Source: SZUA-35 sp964351995 (lineage in GTDB: Bacteria; Actinomycetota; Acidimicrobiia; Acidimicrobiales; SZUA-35). From it: a stretch of 64,000 nucleotides of DNA. The stretch is taken from assembly GCA_964351995.1 (NCBI GenBank), contig CAYGQE010000002.1, positions 62,001 through 126,000 of the forward strand. The letters are read 5' to 3'. The notes beneath the pieces were generated by a model. It was not told the DNA's origin. It made no database searches and saw only the letters and a program-made list of their open reading frames with translations. The position numbers were made by a program, and so were the translations under genes. This document shows, one piece after another, positions 35,614-44,206 of this stretch. How positions within the stretch are numbered: the first letter of the stretch is position 1; each line of letters opens with the position of its first letter.

Positions 35614-37475
35614 AACAGCGAGTCGAGGTCATGCTGGCTTCGGCCGGTACGAACAGCGCGGGAACAAACACCGAGTCGATCGGTCGCATCGACAAAGACA
35701 GGGATCGGTGGCAGATCGAACGCAAGCTCGACGGGTATCGCCTCGTCGGGGTGTGTGTTGATGGTGACGTGACGTTGCGGACCCGCAACGGCCTCGATGC
35801 CACGGCCTCGTATCCCGAGGTGGTCGAGGTGCTCACCGATCAGCCGTACGCGAACTTCGTCATCGATGGTGAGGTCGTGGCCGAGCGGGCGGGAGGACTC
35901 ACGAGCTTCGAACGCATGCAGCAGCGGCCGGCGACCCGCCCCGCCTCACCTCAAGAACTCGAGGCCATTCCGGTTCGGTTCTGTGCGTTCGACCTGCTCG
36001 AGATGGAGGGTGTCGACCTGCGCCCCATCTCGCTCGATCGTCGTCGTGCGCTGCTGACCGATGGTTTCGAGTTCGGCCGGACGCTGCAACTCAGCCCGAT
36101 CCTCGAAGGCACGGCGGCTGACCTGATGGACCAGGCCCATGCCGAAGGTTGGGAAGGGCTCATCGCCAAGCAGCGCGACGCCGGCTACAAGCCGGGCCGG
36201 GCTCGCTCATGGGTGAAGCTCAAATGCCTGCTGCGAGACGACTTCGTGATCGTTGGTTGGACGCCTCCGAGCGGGGGGCGAGTCGGGATCGGCGCCCTTG
36301 CACTCGCCACTCGTGTCAAGGGCTCGTATGTGTTCGCCGGCAAGGTCGGGAGCGGGTTCGACGACGAGCTCCTTGGAGCACTACGAGCCGTGCTCTCTGG
36401 CATGGAAACGGCCGAGTCGGTGTTCTCGACCGTTCCTTCTGATCTGGCCATGGCACGCTGGGTCGAGCCTCTCCTCGTGTGCGAGGTCGCTTTCAGTGAG
36501 TGGAACTCGACCGGCCATGTGCGCCACCCTCGATTCCTCGGCCTTCGGCCAGACAAGGAGCCAGCAGACGTGGAGAAGGAACAGAACCCGATCACGGTGC
36601 AGCTGTCGAGTCTCGACAAGATCCTCTTCGCCGACATCGAGGGCACAAAGCGCGAGATGATCGGCCACTACGAACTCGTTGCCGCCAAGATGCTGGTCGA
36701 GGTCGCTGATCGTCCGTTGGTGCTGGAACGTTTCCCCAACGGGGTCGACAAGAAGGGCTTCTACCAGAAGAACACCCCCGACCACGTCCCCGACTACATC
36801 TCCCGCCTCACGGTCCCATCGAAGAGTCAGGGGCAGATCGTCTACTCGGTGGTCCATGACGCCAACGGGCTGGTCTACCTGGCCAATCAGGGCGCGGTCG
36901 TCTTCCACACGCTGCTGAGCGCCGCCAGCAATCCGGACCATCCGATCGAGATCATCTGGGATCTCGACCCCGCACACAATGACATTGCGTCGGTGCAATT
37001 GGCCGCTCGGATGCTGCGCGACCAACTGGGTGAGTTGGGCCTCGAACCGCGGGTGAAGACGTCGGGCTCCAAAGGCCTCCACATCCACGTCGATGTCACC
37101 GACACCGCCGATTCCGGCGTTGGGTTCGCTGCGACCAGGGCTTTTGCCCAACGCATCGCGTGGGATCTCGTGGCCGCCGAGCCTGATCGATTCACGCTGG
37201 AGTTTTCCAAGAAGGATCGCAAGGGTCGTCTGCTGCTCGACATCATGCGCAACGGCCACTCGTCCCACGCCGCCGCGCCTTACTCGATGCGGGCGGTGCC
37301 AGAAGCTTCGGTGGCGGCACCGTTGTCGTGGGAGGAGGCGCTGTCCGGTGACTTTCAACCCCGCATGATCACCATGCGCACCCTGGGCGAGCGCTTGGCC
37401 GCCGGCATCGATCCGTGGGCCGATCGTCGCACTCCGTCGGTCACGATCATGGAGGCGGCCCAGTCGTTGCTGTGA
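35610..37475 (+). CDS. ligD: DNA ligase D with ligase-polymerase order
   Basis: A 621-residue NHEJ protein. The N-terminal half is an ATP-dependent ligase: adenylation Lys39 in K-L-D-G-YR, then VIDGEVV, EGLIAKQRDAGYKPGRARSWVKLK and the OB-fold VFAGKVGSGF. The C-terminal half (from ~residue 320) is the primase-polymerase: ITVQLSSLDKILF, GFYQKNTPDHVPDYI, the metal-binding D451-L-D453-P, and GSKGLHIHVDV. No phosphoesterase (3'-nuclease) domain is present. Mycobacterial LigD has Pol-PE-Lig order; here it is Lig-Pol. It fills and seals ends held by Ku, which is encoded immediately upstream (GTGA overlap). Confidence 0.93.
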   Translation: MKQRVEVMLASAGTNSAGTNTESIGRIDKDRDRWQIERKLDGYRLVGVCVDGDVTLRTRNGLDATASYPEVVEVLTDQPYANFVIDGEVVAERAGGLTSFERMQQRPATRPASPQELEAIPVRFCAFDLLEMEGVDLRPISLDRRRALLTDGFEFGRTLQLSPILEGTAADLMDQAHAEGWEGLIAKQRDAGYKPGRARSWVKLKCLLRDDFVIVGWTPPSGGRVGIGALALATRVKGSYVFAGKVGSGFDDELLGALRAVLSGMETAESVFSTVPSDLAMARWVEPLLVCEVAFSEWNSTGHVRHPRFLGLRPDKEPADVEKEQNPITVQLSSLDKILFADIEGTKREMIGHYELVAAKMLVEVADRPLVLERFPNGVDKKGFYQKNTPDHVPDYISRLTVPSKSQGQIVYSVVHDANGLVYLANQGAVVFHTLLSAASNPDHPIEIIWDLDPAHNDIASVQLAARMLRDQLGELGLEPRVKTSGSKGLHIHVDVTDTADSGVGFAATRAFAQRIAWDLVAAEPDRFTLEFSKKDRKGRLLLDIMRNGHSSHAAAPYSMRAVPEASVAAPLSWEEALSGDFQPRMITMRTLGERLAAGIDPWADRRTPSVTIMEAAQSLL

Positions 37476-37537
37476 GCCCGGTCGTTGGTGTGAGCCCAGT
37501 CGTTGCTGTGAGGCTGCTCTCGTGTGAGCTCAGCTGA

Positions 37538-38002
37538 TCAGTCGGCTGGCGCAGCCTCGACCACGGTCTTGATGCGTTCGAGCGTGGTGCGCATGCCGTC
37601 GATGTTGGTCTTTCGTCGCAACCGTCCGAATGCGGCCCAGTAGATCTTGTTGGCCGTGGTGGGTTGGAGCTGGAACGACTCGGTGACGCTGGTGCCATCA
37701 CCATCAGGCTCGAGTTCGTAGCGCCAATTGTTCAGCGTCTTGCCGTTCATGACCACGGCAAACCCGAAGATGTGCTCGGTCTCACATTCGGTGACGACGC
37801 ACTCGCTCCAGTAGGTCGGGCCCTTCTGGTTGCGCTTGACGTGGCCCCGAAAGCGATTGCCGACCGCTGGACCGGTTGCGCCATCGAGCCACTCGGCTTC
37901 AAAGGTCTCCGGGCTGAACTCGCCGATTCTCGTGATGTCAGAGACGAGGTCCCAGACCACATCGATCGGGGCGTCCATGGGCACTGTCACGTCACCGTTC
38001 AT
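37538..38002 (-). CDS. SRPBCC-family protein (minus-strand paralogue)
   Basis: A 154-residue START/Bet v1-like protein (polyketide cyclase/dehydrase type). It has the usual opening VPMDAPIDVVWDLVSDI, then FSPETFEAEWLDGAT and GNRFRGHVKRN, and ends with the long helix (RTTLERIKTVVEAA). The fold binds hydrophobic ligands; the ligand is unknown. It is clearly related to the protein encoded divergently at 38123 (the LSPE...EFLDGAT and KFRGHNK blocks match). The start is fixed by the conserved N terminus and by TACCTT six bases upstream; an in-frame extension to 38122 is Arg-rich and not part of the fold. Confidence 0.8.
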   Translation of the reverse strand: MNGDVTVPMDAPIDVVWDLVSDITRIGEFSPETFEAEWLDGATGPAVGNRFRGHVKRNQKGPTYWSECVVTECETEHIFGFAVVMNGKTLNNWRYELEPDGDGTSVTESFQLQPTTANKIYWAAFGRLRRKTNIDGMRTTLERIKTVVEAAPAD

Positions 38003-38008
38003 GCCAGA

Positions 38009-38014
38009 AAGGTA
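38009..38014 (-). promoter_or_regulatory. Candidate leaderless -10 (TACCTT) of the minus-strand SRPBCC gene
   Basis: On the minus strand TACCTT ends six bases before the ATG at 38002, and no Shine-Dalgarno site is seen. Confidence 0.45.
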
Positions 38015-38122
38015 GCGCTCGCGAGGCCTCCGTCGTTTCGACCGGTGGTTGCCGCGAGCTTCGAATCGACGGCGAGGTGTCGCAGCGACCAAACTCCGAA
38101 CTTCGCAAGCCGAGGAGCACAC

Positions 38123-38581
38123 ATGTCATCTGAAACCACTGGTTCGGCATCGGTACGAGTCGATGTCTCACCCGGCGTCGTCTACGCCTACCTGACGGAT
38201 CTCGATCTGTTGCCTGGCCTCAGCCCGGAGAACGTTCGCTGTGAGTTTCTCGACGGCGCAACCGAGCTTGCAGTCGGCGTGAAATTCCGGGGCCACAACA
38301 AGGCCAAAGACTACGAATGGCATGCCGACTGTGAAGTGACGGTGCTCGAAGAAAACCAAGCCTTTGCCTACGAAGTGCCACCTGGGTTCGAACATGCCAC
38401 GGTGTGGAGCTACAGCATCGAGGCCGACGGCTCGGGCTCGATTGTCACCGAGCGCTTCGATGCGCCGATGCTGGCACTCCCTGAGGTGTACCCCGGCAAG
38501 ATCGAGGGTCGTCGAGACAACCTCGAAAAGGGCTGCGAAGCCACGATGGCCAATTTGAAAGCCGCCCTCGAAGCTTCCTAG
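38123..38581 (+). CDS. SRPBCC-family protein (plus-strand paralogue)
   Basis: A 152-residue START/Bet v1-like protein. After VRVDVSPGVVYAYLTDLDL come GLSPENVRCEFLDGATE and VKFRGHNKAKD, matching its divergent neighbour. It ends with the C-terminal helix GCEATMANLKAALEA. The two genes are 120 bases apart and divergent, which suggests an inverted duplication. The ligand or role is unknown. A strong GAGGAG at 38112-38117 sits five bases before the ATG, deciding the start; the open frame continues upstream to 37664, but only antisense to the neighbour. Confidence 0.8.
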   Translation: MSSETTGSASVRVDVSPGVVYAYLTDLDLLPGLSPENVRCEFLDGATELAVGVKFRGHNKAKDYEWHADCEVTVLEENQAFAYEVPPGFEHATVWSYSIEADGSGSIVTERFDAPMLALPEVYPGKIEGRRDNLEKGCEATMANLKAALEAS

Positions 38582-38630
38582 AGACGGGAGTCGAACCCAG
38601 GGGATCGACCCCGCTGTCACACCCTCTGCG

Positions 38631-38636
38631 TACGAT
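38631..38636 (+). promoter_or_regulatory. Candidate leaderless -10 (TACGAT) of sbcD
   Basis: TACGAT lies six bases before ATG 38643, with no ribosome-binding site between. Confidence 0.45.
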
Positions 38637-38642
38637 CTCCAC

Positions 38643-39848
38643 ATGCGCATTCTGCACACCAGCGATTGGCACCTCGGCCGATCCTTCGGCGACTTCAACC
38701 TGCTCGACGAGCAGCGGGCGTTCGTCGACTGGATGGTTGCCACCGCCGAGTCTGAGCAGGCCGAACTCGTCGTCATCGCTGGGGACCTGCACGATCGTGC
38801 GGTGCCACCGGCAGCTGCGGTCACGCTGTTCTCCAACGCCGTTCGGCGGCTTCGTGCTGTGGGCGCCGAAGTCGTGGCGATCGCCGGCAATCATGACAGT
38901 GGTGAGCGTGTCGACGCATTCGACGGCCTCGTCGATGCCGGCGGCATTATCATCCGGGGTGGCTACCGGTCGGCATCCACAGTGACGGTGCGGAACTACA
39001 GCGATGGACCGCTGGCCATCGTTGCGCTGCCGTTCCTCGAGCCGCTTCTTGCCCCGATCGAAACCCGGCGGAAGATCCTAGATGGCTCTGAGTCGCCGCG
39101 TCTGTCCCACGAAGCTGTCTTGGCCCATGCCATTGCCCAGGCCGAAGGCAACCTCCCAGAGGGCGTGCGATCGCTTGCTCTGGCCCACGCATTCGTCACC
39201 GGAGCTGCCCCTTCGGACTCCGAACGAGAGCTTGCTGTGGGCGACAGCGGCATGGTGTCCGCCGACATCTTCGCCCCGTTTGACTACGTCGCCCTTGGCC
39301 ACCTTCATCGCCCGCAACTCGTGGCCGAGGCCGATCACATCCGCTACTCGGGTTCTCCGCTGCCATATTCCTTCGGTGAGCGTCACCAGAAAGTGGTGGT
39401 GTCACTTGATCTCGCTCTGGATGGCACCGTCACCGCCCACGAGATCCCGATCGACGTTGGCCGAGCGGTCGCCACGGTCAAGGGTTCGTTCGACGAGCTG
39501 ATGTCCGGCCCGACCAACGAAGATGCGTGGATTCGAGTCGAGCTCACCGACACCGCCGTGATCCCCGATGCCCATCGTGCGCTGCGGGGAAAGTTCCCGT
39601 GGCTGGTCGAGATCGCTCGCGTAGCGAGCTCGGTCCCTTCGGGGCATCGACTCACCGCCGCCGAGGTCCGGTCGCGCCCACCTGCGGCCTTGGTGCGTGA
39701 TTTCTGGTCGGAGGTCTCGAACGCCGATGCCAATGAGGCCATCGCCGCGGTCCTTGATCAGGCCATTCAGCTGGCGCTCAGCGATGACGTCGATGTCACG
39801 CCCGCTCAGCCACACCAGACAGCAGAATCCGAAGCTGGAGCTGCGTGA
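38643..39848 (+). CDS. sbcD: Exonuclease subunit SbcD
   Basis: A 401-residue Mre11-type nuclease. Metallophosphoesterase motifs are intact: TSDWHLGR near residue 5, VIAGDLHDRA near 43, AGNHDSGER near 81 and ALGHLHRPQ near 220. The capping and SbcC-binding parts follow. With SbcC it opens hairpins and processes protein-blocked or ragged double-strand ends. It is coupled to sbcC by a GTGA overlap. Confidence 0.95.
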   Translation: MRILHTSDWHLGRSFGDFNLLDEQRAFVDWMVATAESEQAELVVIAGDLHDRAVPPAAAVTLFSNAVRRLRAVGAEVVAIAGNHDSGERVDAFDGLVDAGGIIIRGGYRSASTVTVRNYSDGPLAIVALPFLEPLLAPIETRRKILDGSESPRLSHEAVLAHAIAQAEGNLPEGVRSLALAHAFVTGAAPSDSERELAVGDSGMVSADIFAPFDYVALGHLHRPQLVAEADHIRYSGSPLPYSFGERHQKVVVSLDLALDGTVTAHEIPIDVGRAVATVKGSFDELMSGPTNEDAWIRVELTDTAVIPDAHRALRGKFPWLVEIARVASSVPSGHRLTAAEVRSRPPAALVRDFWSEVSNADANEAIAAVLDQAIQLALSDDVDVTPAQPHQTAESEAGAA

Positions 39849-42800
39849 AGCCGATCCTGCTGGAGATGCATGCGTTCGGCCCGTACGGCGATCGGGCCGT
39901 GGTCGACTTCGAGCCCTTGGCCGACGTTGGGTTGTTCGTGGTTTCTGGACCGACGGGGGCCGGCAAGTCCACGATCTTCGACGCAATTTGCTTCGCCCTC
40001 TACGGCTCGCTGTCCGGTGCCCGAGCCAGCCACAGCGACGTTCGCTCGCACTACGCCGAACCGCACGCGAAGTGTGCTGTCCGATTGGTTTTCGACGCAG
40101 AAGGTCAGCGGTGGCGAGTCGATCGGCAGCCATCGCAGACCGTGCAGAAGCAGCGGGGCGTCGGCACCACGGTGCAGCCAGCGACGGCGGTACTCGAGCG
40201 ATGGAACGGCGCTGACTGGGAACCCGACACCACGAAGGTGCGCGACGTTTCTGCACGGTGTCGCGATCTCGTTGGGCTGTCGCTCGAACAGTTCGAACGG
40301 GTGGTGCTGTTGCCCCAAGGCAAGTTCGCTGAAGTCCTCAACGCAAAAACCAGTGAGCGATCCGAGCTTCTCCGCACCCTCTTTGGTTCCGAGGTCTTCG
40401 ATCGAGCGGCCGACATTCTTGCCGAGCAAGCCAAAGAGGGTGAACGATCGCTTCAGGGTGTCAACGAACAGCGAGCGTTCTTCCACGAACGAGCCGTTGA
40501 TGCCATCGAGGGCATCACCACCGATCTTGCCGAGCTTCCCGAAGACACCGCACGGCTGATCACATCAATCCCACCCGCCACACCCCTGGTGGAAACTCAG
40601 CTCTCCCTCCTCGACGCCGTGGCTGATGCACCTGCCGACCTCGATACCCCGGTTCTCGATCTCAGTCCGGCCGGCGATCTCGAGGCGTTGGTCTCGGGGC
40701 CGGTTGCCCGACTGAGCGAGCTCGTCGAACGCCGCCGCCTCGATGCCGAGGCCGCTCGGACCAGCCGCGATCGGGCCGAAGCGCAACGCCGTGCCATCGA
40801 GCAGCGAACCGAAACCCTCCGCCTGCTCCAGGTTCTGGAAGCACAAACCAACGAGATGGGAGCGGTGGCAGACCGTAAAGCCACCGGCCGCAAGCTGTTG
40901 GGTCTCGATGTTGCCATCGCTGATCGCCAGACTCGTCGCAAACAGCTCGATCAGGTCCAGCTCACAATGATCCAGCTCTGGGAACAGAGCCAAGGACTCG
41001 TCGTGCATGCGCTCCCAGCCGACGGCATTGACCTCGTCGATCGATCACCCACGCCAGCCGTGGTGGCCGATCTCATGGATCGCCTTGCTTCCCGCACTGC
41101 CGCCCTCGATCTTGTTGCCGAGGAACGTCAGCGTGTCGAGTTGCTCCGCCGTGAGCGCTCGAGCTTGGTCGAGCGGCTGGCACACCTCGATGCCATCGAA
41201 GAGCGGGCTCGTACAGAGGCGGCTGCTTCCGCCGCCGAATCCGCTGCACTTGCCGCAGAAGAAGCGCAACTCCAAGCCATTGCCGGCCAGCGTTCTCAGC
41301 TCTCCGACCAGATCACAGCGCTGGACAAGCTGCTGACACTGCGACACCGGGCGGATGCTGTCAACGCGTCGCTCAGCCAACACAACGAGCACTTGGTGGC
41401 AGCCGAGGCTGGTGCATCGGCGGCCCAGGCGGCAATTGCGGCGGCCGATGCCGAGATCGCTGAGCTCAGCGTTGCCGCCGATGAGGTACCGGCCCGTCGA
41501 ACCCTTGCTGCCCAGGCCAAGCGGCGCTGCGACCGTCGGTCCGAATTCGATCTCGCCACTGGCGAACTCCAGCTCGCCTCCGCCGCCGCCGAGGCAGCCA
41601 AAGATTCAGCCGACAAGACCTTCGCCGCCTTTGTCGGCCAGACGGCTCCGAGACTCGCCGCTCAGCTCGTCGATGAAGCACCGTGTCCGGTTTGCGGCTC
41701 GTGCCAGCACCCGGCACCTGCACGCGATCACGACAGCGACGCCGCTCGACCCGTCGATGCCATTGCCGTCGAGCGAGCGTCCGCTGTGGCATCAACAGCC
41801 GAAGCAGAACAAAGCCGTTGGCGAACCATGGTGGCCAATCTGATTGCAGACGATCCGCAGTTGGCGGCCATCGACTTGGCCGAGCTCAGTCGTGCCAGCA
41901 ACGTGGCAACTGAACTCTTGGCCGCTGCCGAGCAAGCCGTTGTCAGCCGACAGCAGCTGGCAGCCAGTCGGACGCAGTTGCAGGACCATCTGGCGCAGAC
42001 TCGCGAATCAGTCGAGAGGGCAACGGCCGAGGTCGCTCGGATGCAGCTCGAGCTTCGCGAAGTTCAAGGGGCACTTGGTGATGCCGCTCGGAGGTCCCGA
42101 TCCGAGCTTGTCGCGGAGCGAGCAGCGGTGGTGGAGCAGCAGCTCGAGTCAGAGTCCGCTGGCGACCGCCTGGTCTGGATCAAGGCTCGCACCGAGGAGA
42201 TCACGAACGCCGCAATCGAGGCCGATCGACTTTCACGCCAACGAGCCATCGATCGGGCGACGGCAGCGGAACGCATTGAGCAACTCACGACCTCGATCGT
42301 TGCGAGCGAAGAGCAACTGGGTCTCGTTCTCGGCGGCGAAGATTTTTCGGTTCGTCGCAATGCCGTGCAGGCTCTGCGTTCGGTGCTGTCCAGGTGGCAA
42401 GATCACGCCTTGACGCTGGCTCGGGTCGAAGTTGCACAGTCCTCGAGTGAGGCAACGTGCTCGGCGATTGTCGAAGCAGCGGGGTTCGAGCACGAGGAGG
42501 CAGCCGTCGCCGCGATCATCCCGCCCGCAGCGCTCGAACAGCTCGAGGCCAGTCATGGTCGATGGAGTCACGAGTTGGCGGCCCATCGCGCCGCGCTGGC
42601 CACGTTCGATGTGCAAGAGCTTCCTGACGAGTCACCAGACCTCCAACAGCTCAATGTCGCGGCCTTGGCCGCGGCCGAGCTCCATCGAGATGTCAATCAC
42701 GTGCTCACGTCGATCCAACACGCGGTGCAGAGCGCTCAGGCCGATCTCGACGAGGTGGCGGCCTTGGATGCAGCGCACGCCCAGAAGCGGGCAGCGCACG

Positions 42801-43342
42801 AGACCATGCAGCGAGTGGCCAATGTCGTCCGGGGCCAGAACAGTCGTCGCCTCTCGCTCGAGAACTGGGTCCTGTCGGTGTATCTCCATGACGTGGTCGA
42901 GCATGCAAACCTCCACCTGGCCAAGATGAGCAATGGGCGCTACCGGCTTGCGGTGCAAGACGCACCATCGAGCCAGGTCGGTCAGCATGGCCTGGGCCTG
43001 GTGGTCGACGACGCTCACACTGGTCGGGTCCGCTCCAGCATGTCGCTCTCTGGTGGTGAAACGTTCCAGGCGTCGCTTGCTTTGGCGCTCGGTCTCGCCG
43101 ACGTGGTCATGCTCGGTCGAGCAGGCTTGCACCTGGACGCACTGTTCGTCGATGAAGGTTTTGGTTCACTCGATGCCGACGCGATCGACCAGGCGATCAG
43201 CGTGCTCGACGGGCTGCGCAGCCGAGGTTCGATGGTCGGCGTGATCACTCACGTCGAAGCGCTCAAGAATGCGTTGCCGGTGGCGATCGACGTGCAACCG
43301 AGAGCAGATCACCGAGGCTCCCAAATTCGTCAGGTCGCCTAG
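39845..43342 (+). CDS. sbcC: Exonuclease subunit SbcC
   Basis: A 1165-residue Rad50-type SMC-like ATPase. N-terminal Walker A GPTGAGKST is near residue 35, followed by QFERVVLLPQGKFAEVL (Q-loop region). Long Ala/Glu/Arg/Leu-rich coiled coils flank the zinc hook C614-P-V-C617. The C-terminal half has the signature LSGGETFQASLALALGLADV, Walker B LFVDEGFGSLD and the switch His in GVITHVEAL. It clamps DNA and drives the SbcD nuclease. The GTG start overlaps the sbcD stop. The C terminus converges on the gene at 43376, with a hairpin between. Confidence 0.95.
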   Translation: MKPILLEMHAFGPYGDRAVVDFEPLADVGLFVVSGPTGAGKSTIFDAICFALYGSLSGARASHSDVRSHYAEPHAKCAVRLVFDAEGQRWRVDRQPSQTVQKQRGVGTTVQPATAVLERWNGADWEPDTTKVRDVSARCRDLVGLSLEQFERVVLLPQGKFAEVLNAKTSERSELLRTLFGSEVFDRAADILAEQAKEGERSLQGVNEQRAFFHERAVDAIEGITTDLAELPEDTARLITSIPPATPLVETQLSLLDAVADAPADLDTPVLDLSPAGDLEALVSGPVARLSELVERRRLDAEAARTSRDRAEAQRRAIEQRTETLRLLQVLEAQTNEMGAVADRKATGRKLLGLDVAIADRQTRRKQLDQVQLTMIQLWEQSQGLVVHALPADGIDLVDRSPTPAVVADLMDRLASRTAALDLVAEERQRVELLRRERSSLVERLAHLDAIEERARTEAAASAAESAALAAEEAQLQAIAGQRSQLSDQITALDKLLTLRHRADAVNASLSQHNEHLVAAEAGASAAQAAIAAADAEIAELSVAADEVPARRTLAAQAKRRCDRRSEFDLATGELQLASAAAEAAKDSADKTFAAFVGQTAPRLAAQLVDEAPCPVCGSCQHPAPARDHDSDAARPVDAIAVERASAVASTAEAEQSRWRTMVANLIADDPQLAAIDLAELSRASNVATELLAAAEQAVVSRQQLAASRTQLQDHLAQTRESVERATAEVARMQLELREVQGALGDAARRSRSELVAERAAVVEQQLESESAGDRLVWIKARTEEITNAAIEADRLSRQRAIDRATAAERIEQLTTSIVASEEQLGLVLGGEDFSVRRNAVQALRSVLSRWQDHALTLARVEVAQSSSEATCSAIVEAAGFEHEEAAVAAIIPPAALEQLEASHGRWSHELAAHRAALATFDVQELPDESPDLQQLNVAALAAAELHRDVNHVLTSIQHAVQSAQADLDEVAALDAAHAQKRAAHETMQRVANVVRGQNSRRLSLENWVLSVYLHDVVEHANLHLAKMSNGRYRLAVQDAPSSQVGQHGLGLVVDDAHTGRVRSSMSLSGGETFQASLALALGLADVVMLGRAGLHLDALFVDEGFGSLDADAIDQAISVLDGLRSRGSMVGVITHVEALKNALPVAIDVQPRADHRGSQIRQVA

Positions 43343-43351
43343 CGCCCAGGT

Positions 43352-43382
43352 TGCCTGACGATGAAGACGAAGACGTCAGGCA
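43352..43382. terminator. Inverted repeat between convergent genes
   Basis: TGCCTGACG (43352-43360) and CGTCAGGCA (43374-43382) are perfect 9-bp arms around a 13-base loop, between the sbcC stop and the stop of the convergent gene, whose last codons it overlaps. No T-run follows on either strand. It is a plausible bidirectional terminator. Confidence 0.5.
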
Positions 43383-44167
43383 GCCCGGCTGCGGCGAGGA
43401 AGCATGCCGCCTTCGGGAATGACGATCGGATTCTTGTAGCTGGGTTTGTCCGGGAGGGCGCCACCATCGACGGCCACGGCGTTCGGCGGGATGACAGGGG
43501 CTGGCTCCGCCATCATCGGCTCATCGCTGATTTCTGTGCTGATCTGGGGTGCGTCGCCGACGTCGAGGTTCTCGAGCAGCGATGCAACGAGTGCAAGATC
43601 GACGCCGGGCACAGCGTGTCCCGCTGCTCCGGTCGGGGCGTCCATCTCGGTGGCGATGGCCGCAGCGGCCGCAGCCTCGGCTTCGAGGTCAACTGGGGGA
43701 CTGCTCGGGCCTCCGAGAGCCGCCGGGACCTCGGGAGCCTCTTGCGGAGCGGAGGGCGCCGGTTCAGCTGTTTGGCCGGGTGCTGTTTGGCCGGGTGTGG
43801 GGTCGCTGGTTGCATGGACGACCGGCGCGGCATCTGGCGGCGCTACCGGAACGGCGACTTGGATCGGAGCGGCCGCCGCAGCGGGCGGAACGATGATCCC
43901 GCGCTCGTCGAGCACGAATTCTTCGACCAGTTGGATGCCGACCATGTCTTTGTGACCACCAGAAACGGTGAGCTGCTCGGTGTCATCGGCGAGTTGGATG
44001 TGACCGTTGAAGAGAATGGAAATGGCGTCGACCAGGAACCAGCCGAGTTCCGCGTCGGGGTTTCGGTTGACGATGTCACCGACCTCGACGTCCTCCAGAC
44101 GGGACTTGATCACTTGGATTGCGCGCCTCTTCACCACATTCTTGTCGGCGTGAAGTCCTGCTGACAT
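43376..44167 (-). CDS. Protein of unknown function with Ala/Pro-rich centre
   Basis: A 263-residue protein I do not recognise. The N-terminal ~100 residues look like a folded domain (KRRAIQVIKSRLEDVEVGDIV; GWFLVDAISILFNGHIQLADD; LVEEFVLDERGI). The middle (about 100-190) is Ala/Pro/Glu/Gln-rich low complexity, including a repeated PGQTA pair. The tail ends in basic RRSRAA. There is no signal peptide or membrane helix. The ATG at 44167 gives the well-formed N terminus; the frame is open to 44869, but only antisense to the amidohydrolase. It is divergent from that gene with a 39-base spacer. Confidence 0.65.
   Translation of the reverse strand: MSAGLHADKNVVKRRAIQVIKSRLEDVEVGDIVNRNPDAELGWFLVDAISILFNGHIQLADDTEQLTVSGGHKDMVGIQLVEEFVLDERGIIVPPAAAAAPIQVAVPVAPPDAAPVVHATSDPTPGQTAPGQTAEPAPSAPQEAPEVPAALGGPSSPPVDLEAEAAAAAAIATEMDAPTGAAGHAVPGVDLALVASLLENLDVGDAPQISTEISDEPMMAEPAPVIPPNAVAVDGGALPDKPSYKNPIVIPEGGMLPRRSRAA
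43767..43796 (-). repeat. 15-bp perfect tandem duplication in the low-complexity region
   Basis: GCTGTTTGGCCGGGT (as read on +) occurs twice head to tail (43767-43781, 43782-43796). It encodes a repeated five-residue PGQTA block on the minus strand, a recent in-frame slippage event. Confidence 0.85.
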
Positions 44168-44194
44168 GAGGAGAATCCTGAGGATCGTCGGGGG

Positions 44195-44200
44195 TAGGTT
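44195..44200 (+). promoter_or_regulatory. Candidate leaderless -10 (TAGGTT) of the amidohydrolase
   Basis: TAGGTT lies six bases before ATG 44207, within the 39-base divergent spacer. Confidence 0.45.
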
Positions 44201-44206
44201 GGCGAG

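Noticed and set aside
38586..38598. GGGAGTCGAACCC, resembling the T-arm of a tRNA on the minus strand
   Set aside because: The stem is imperfect and no matching acceptor, D-arm or anticodon stem is found at the right distance; it sits in the short sbcD leader and is probably chance.
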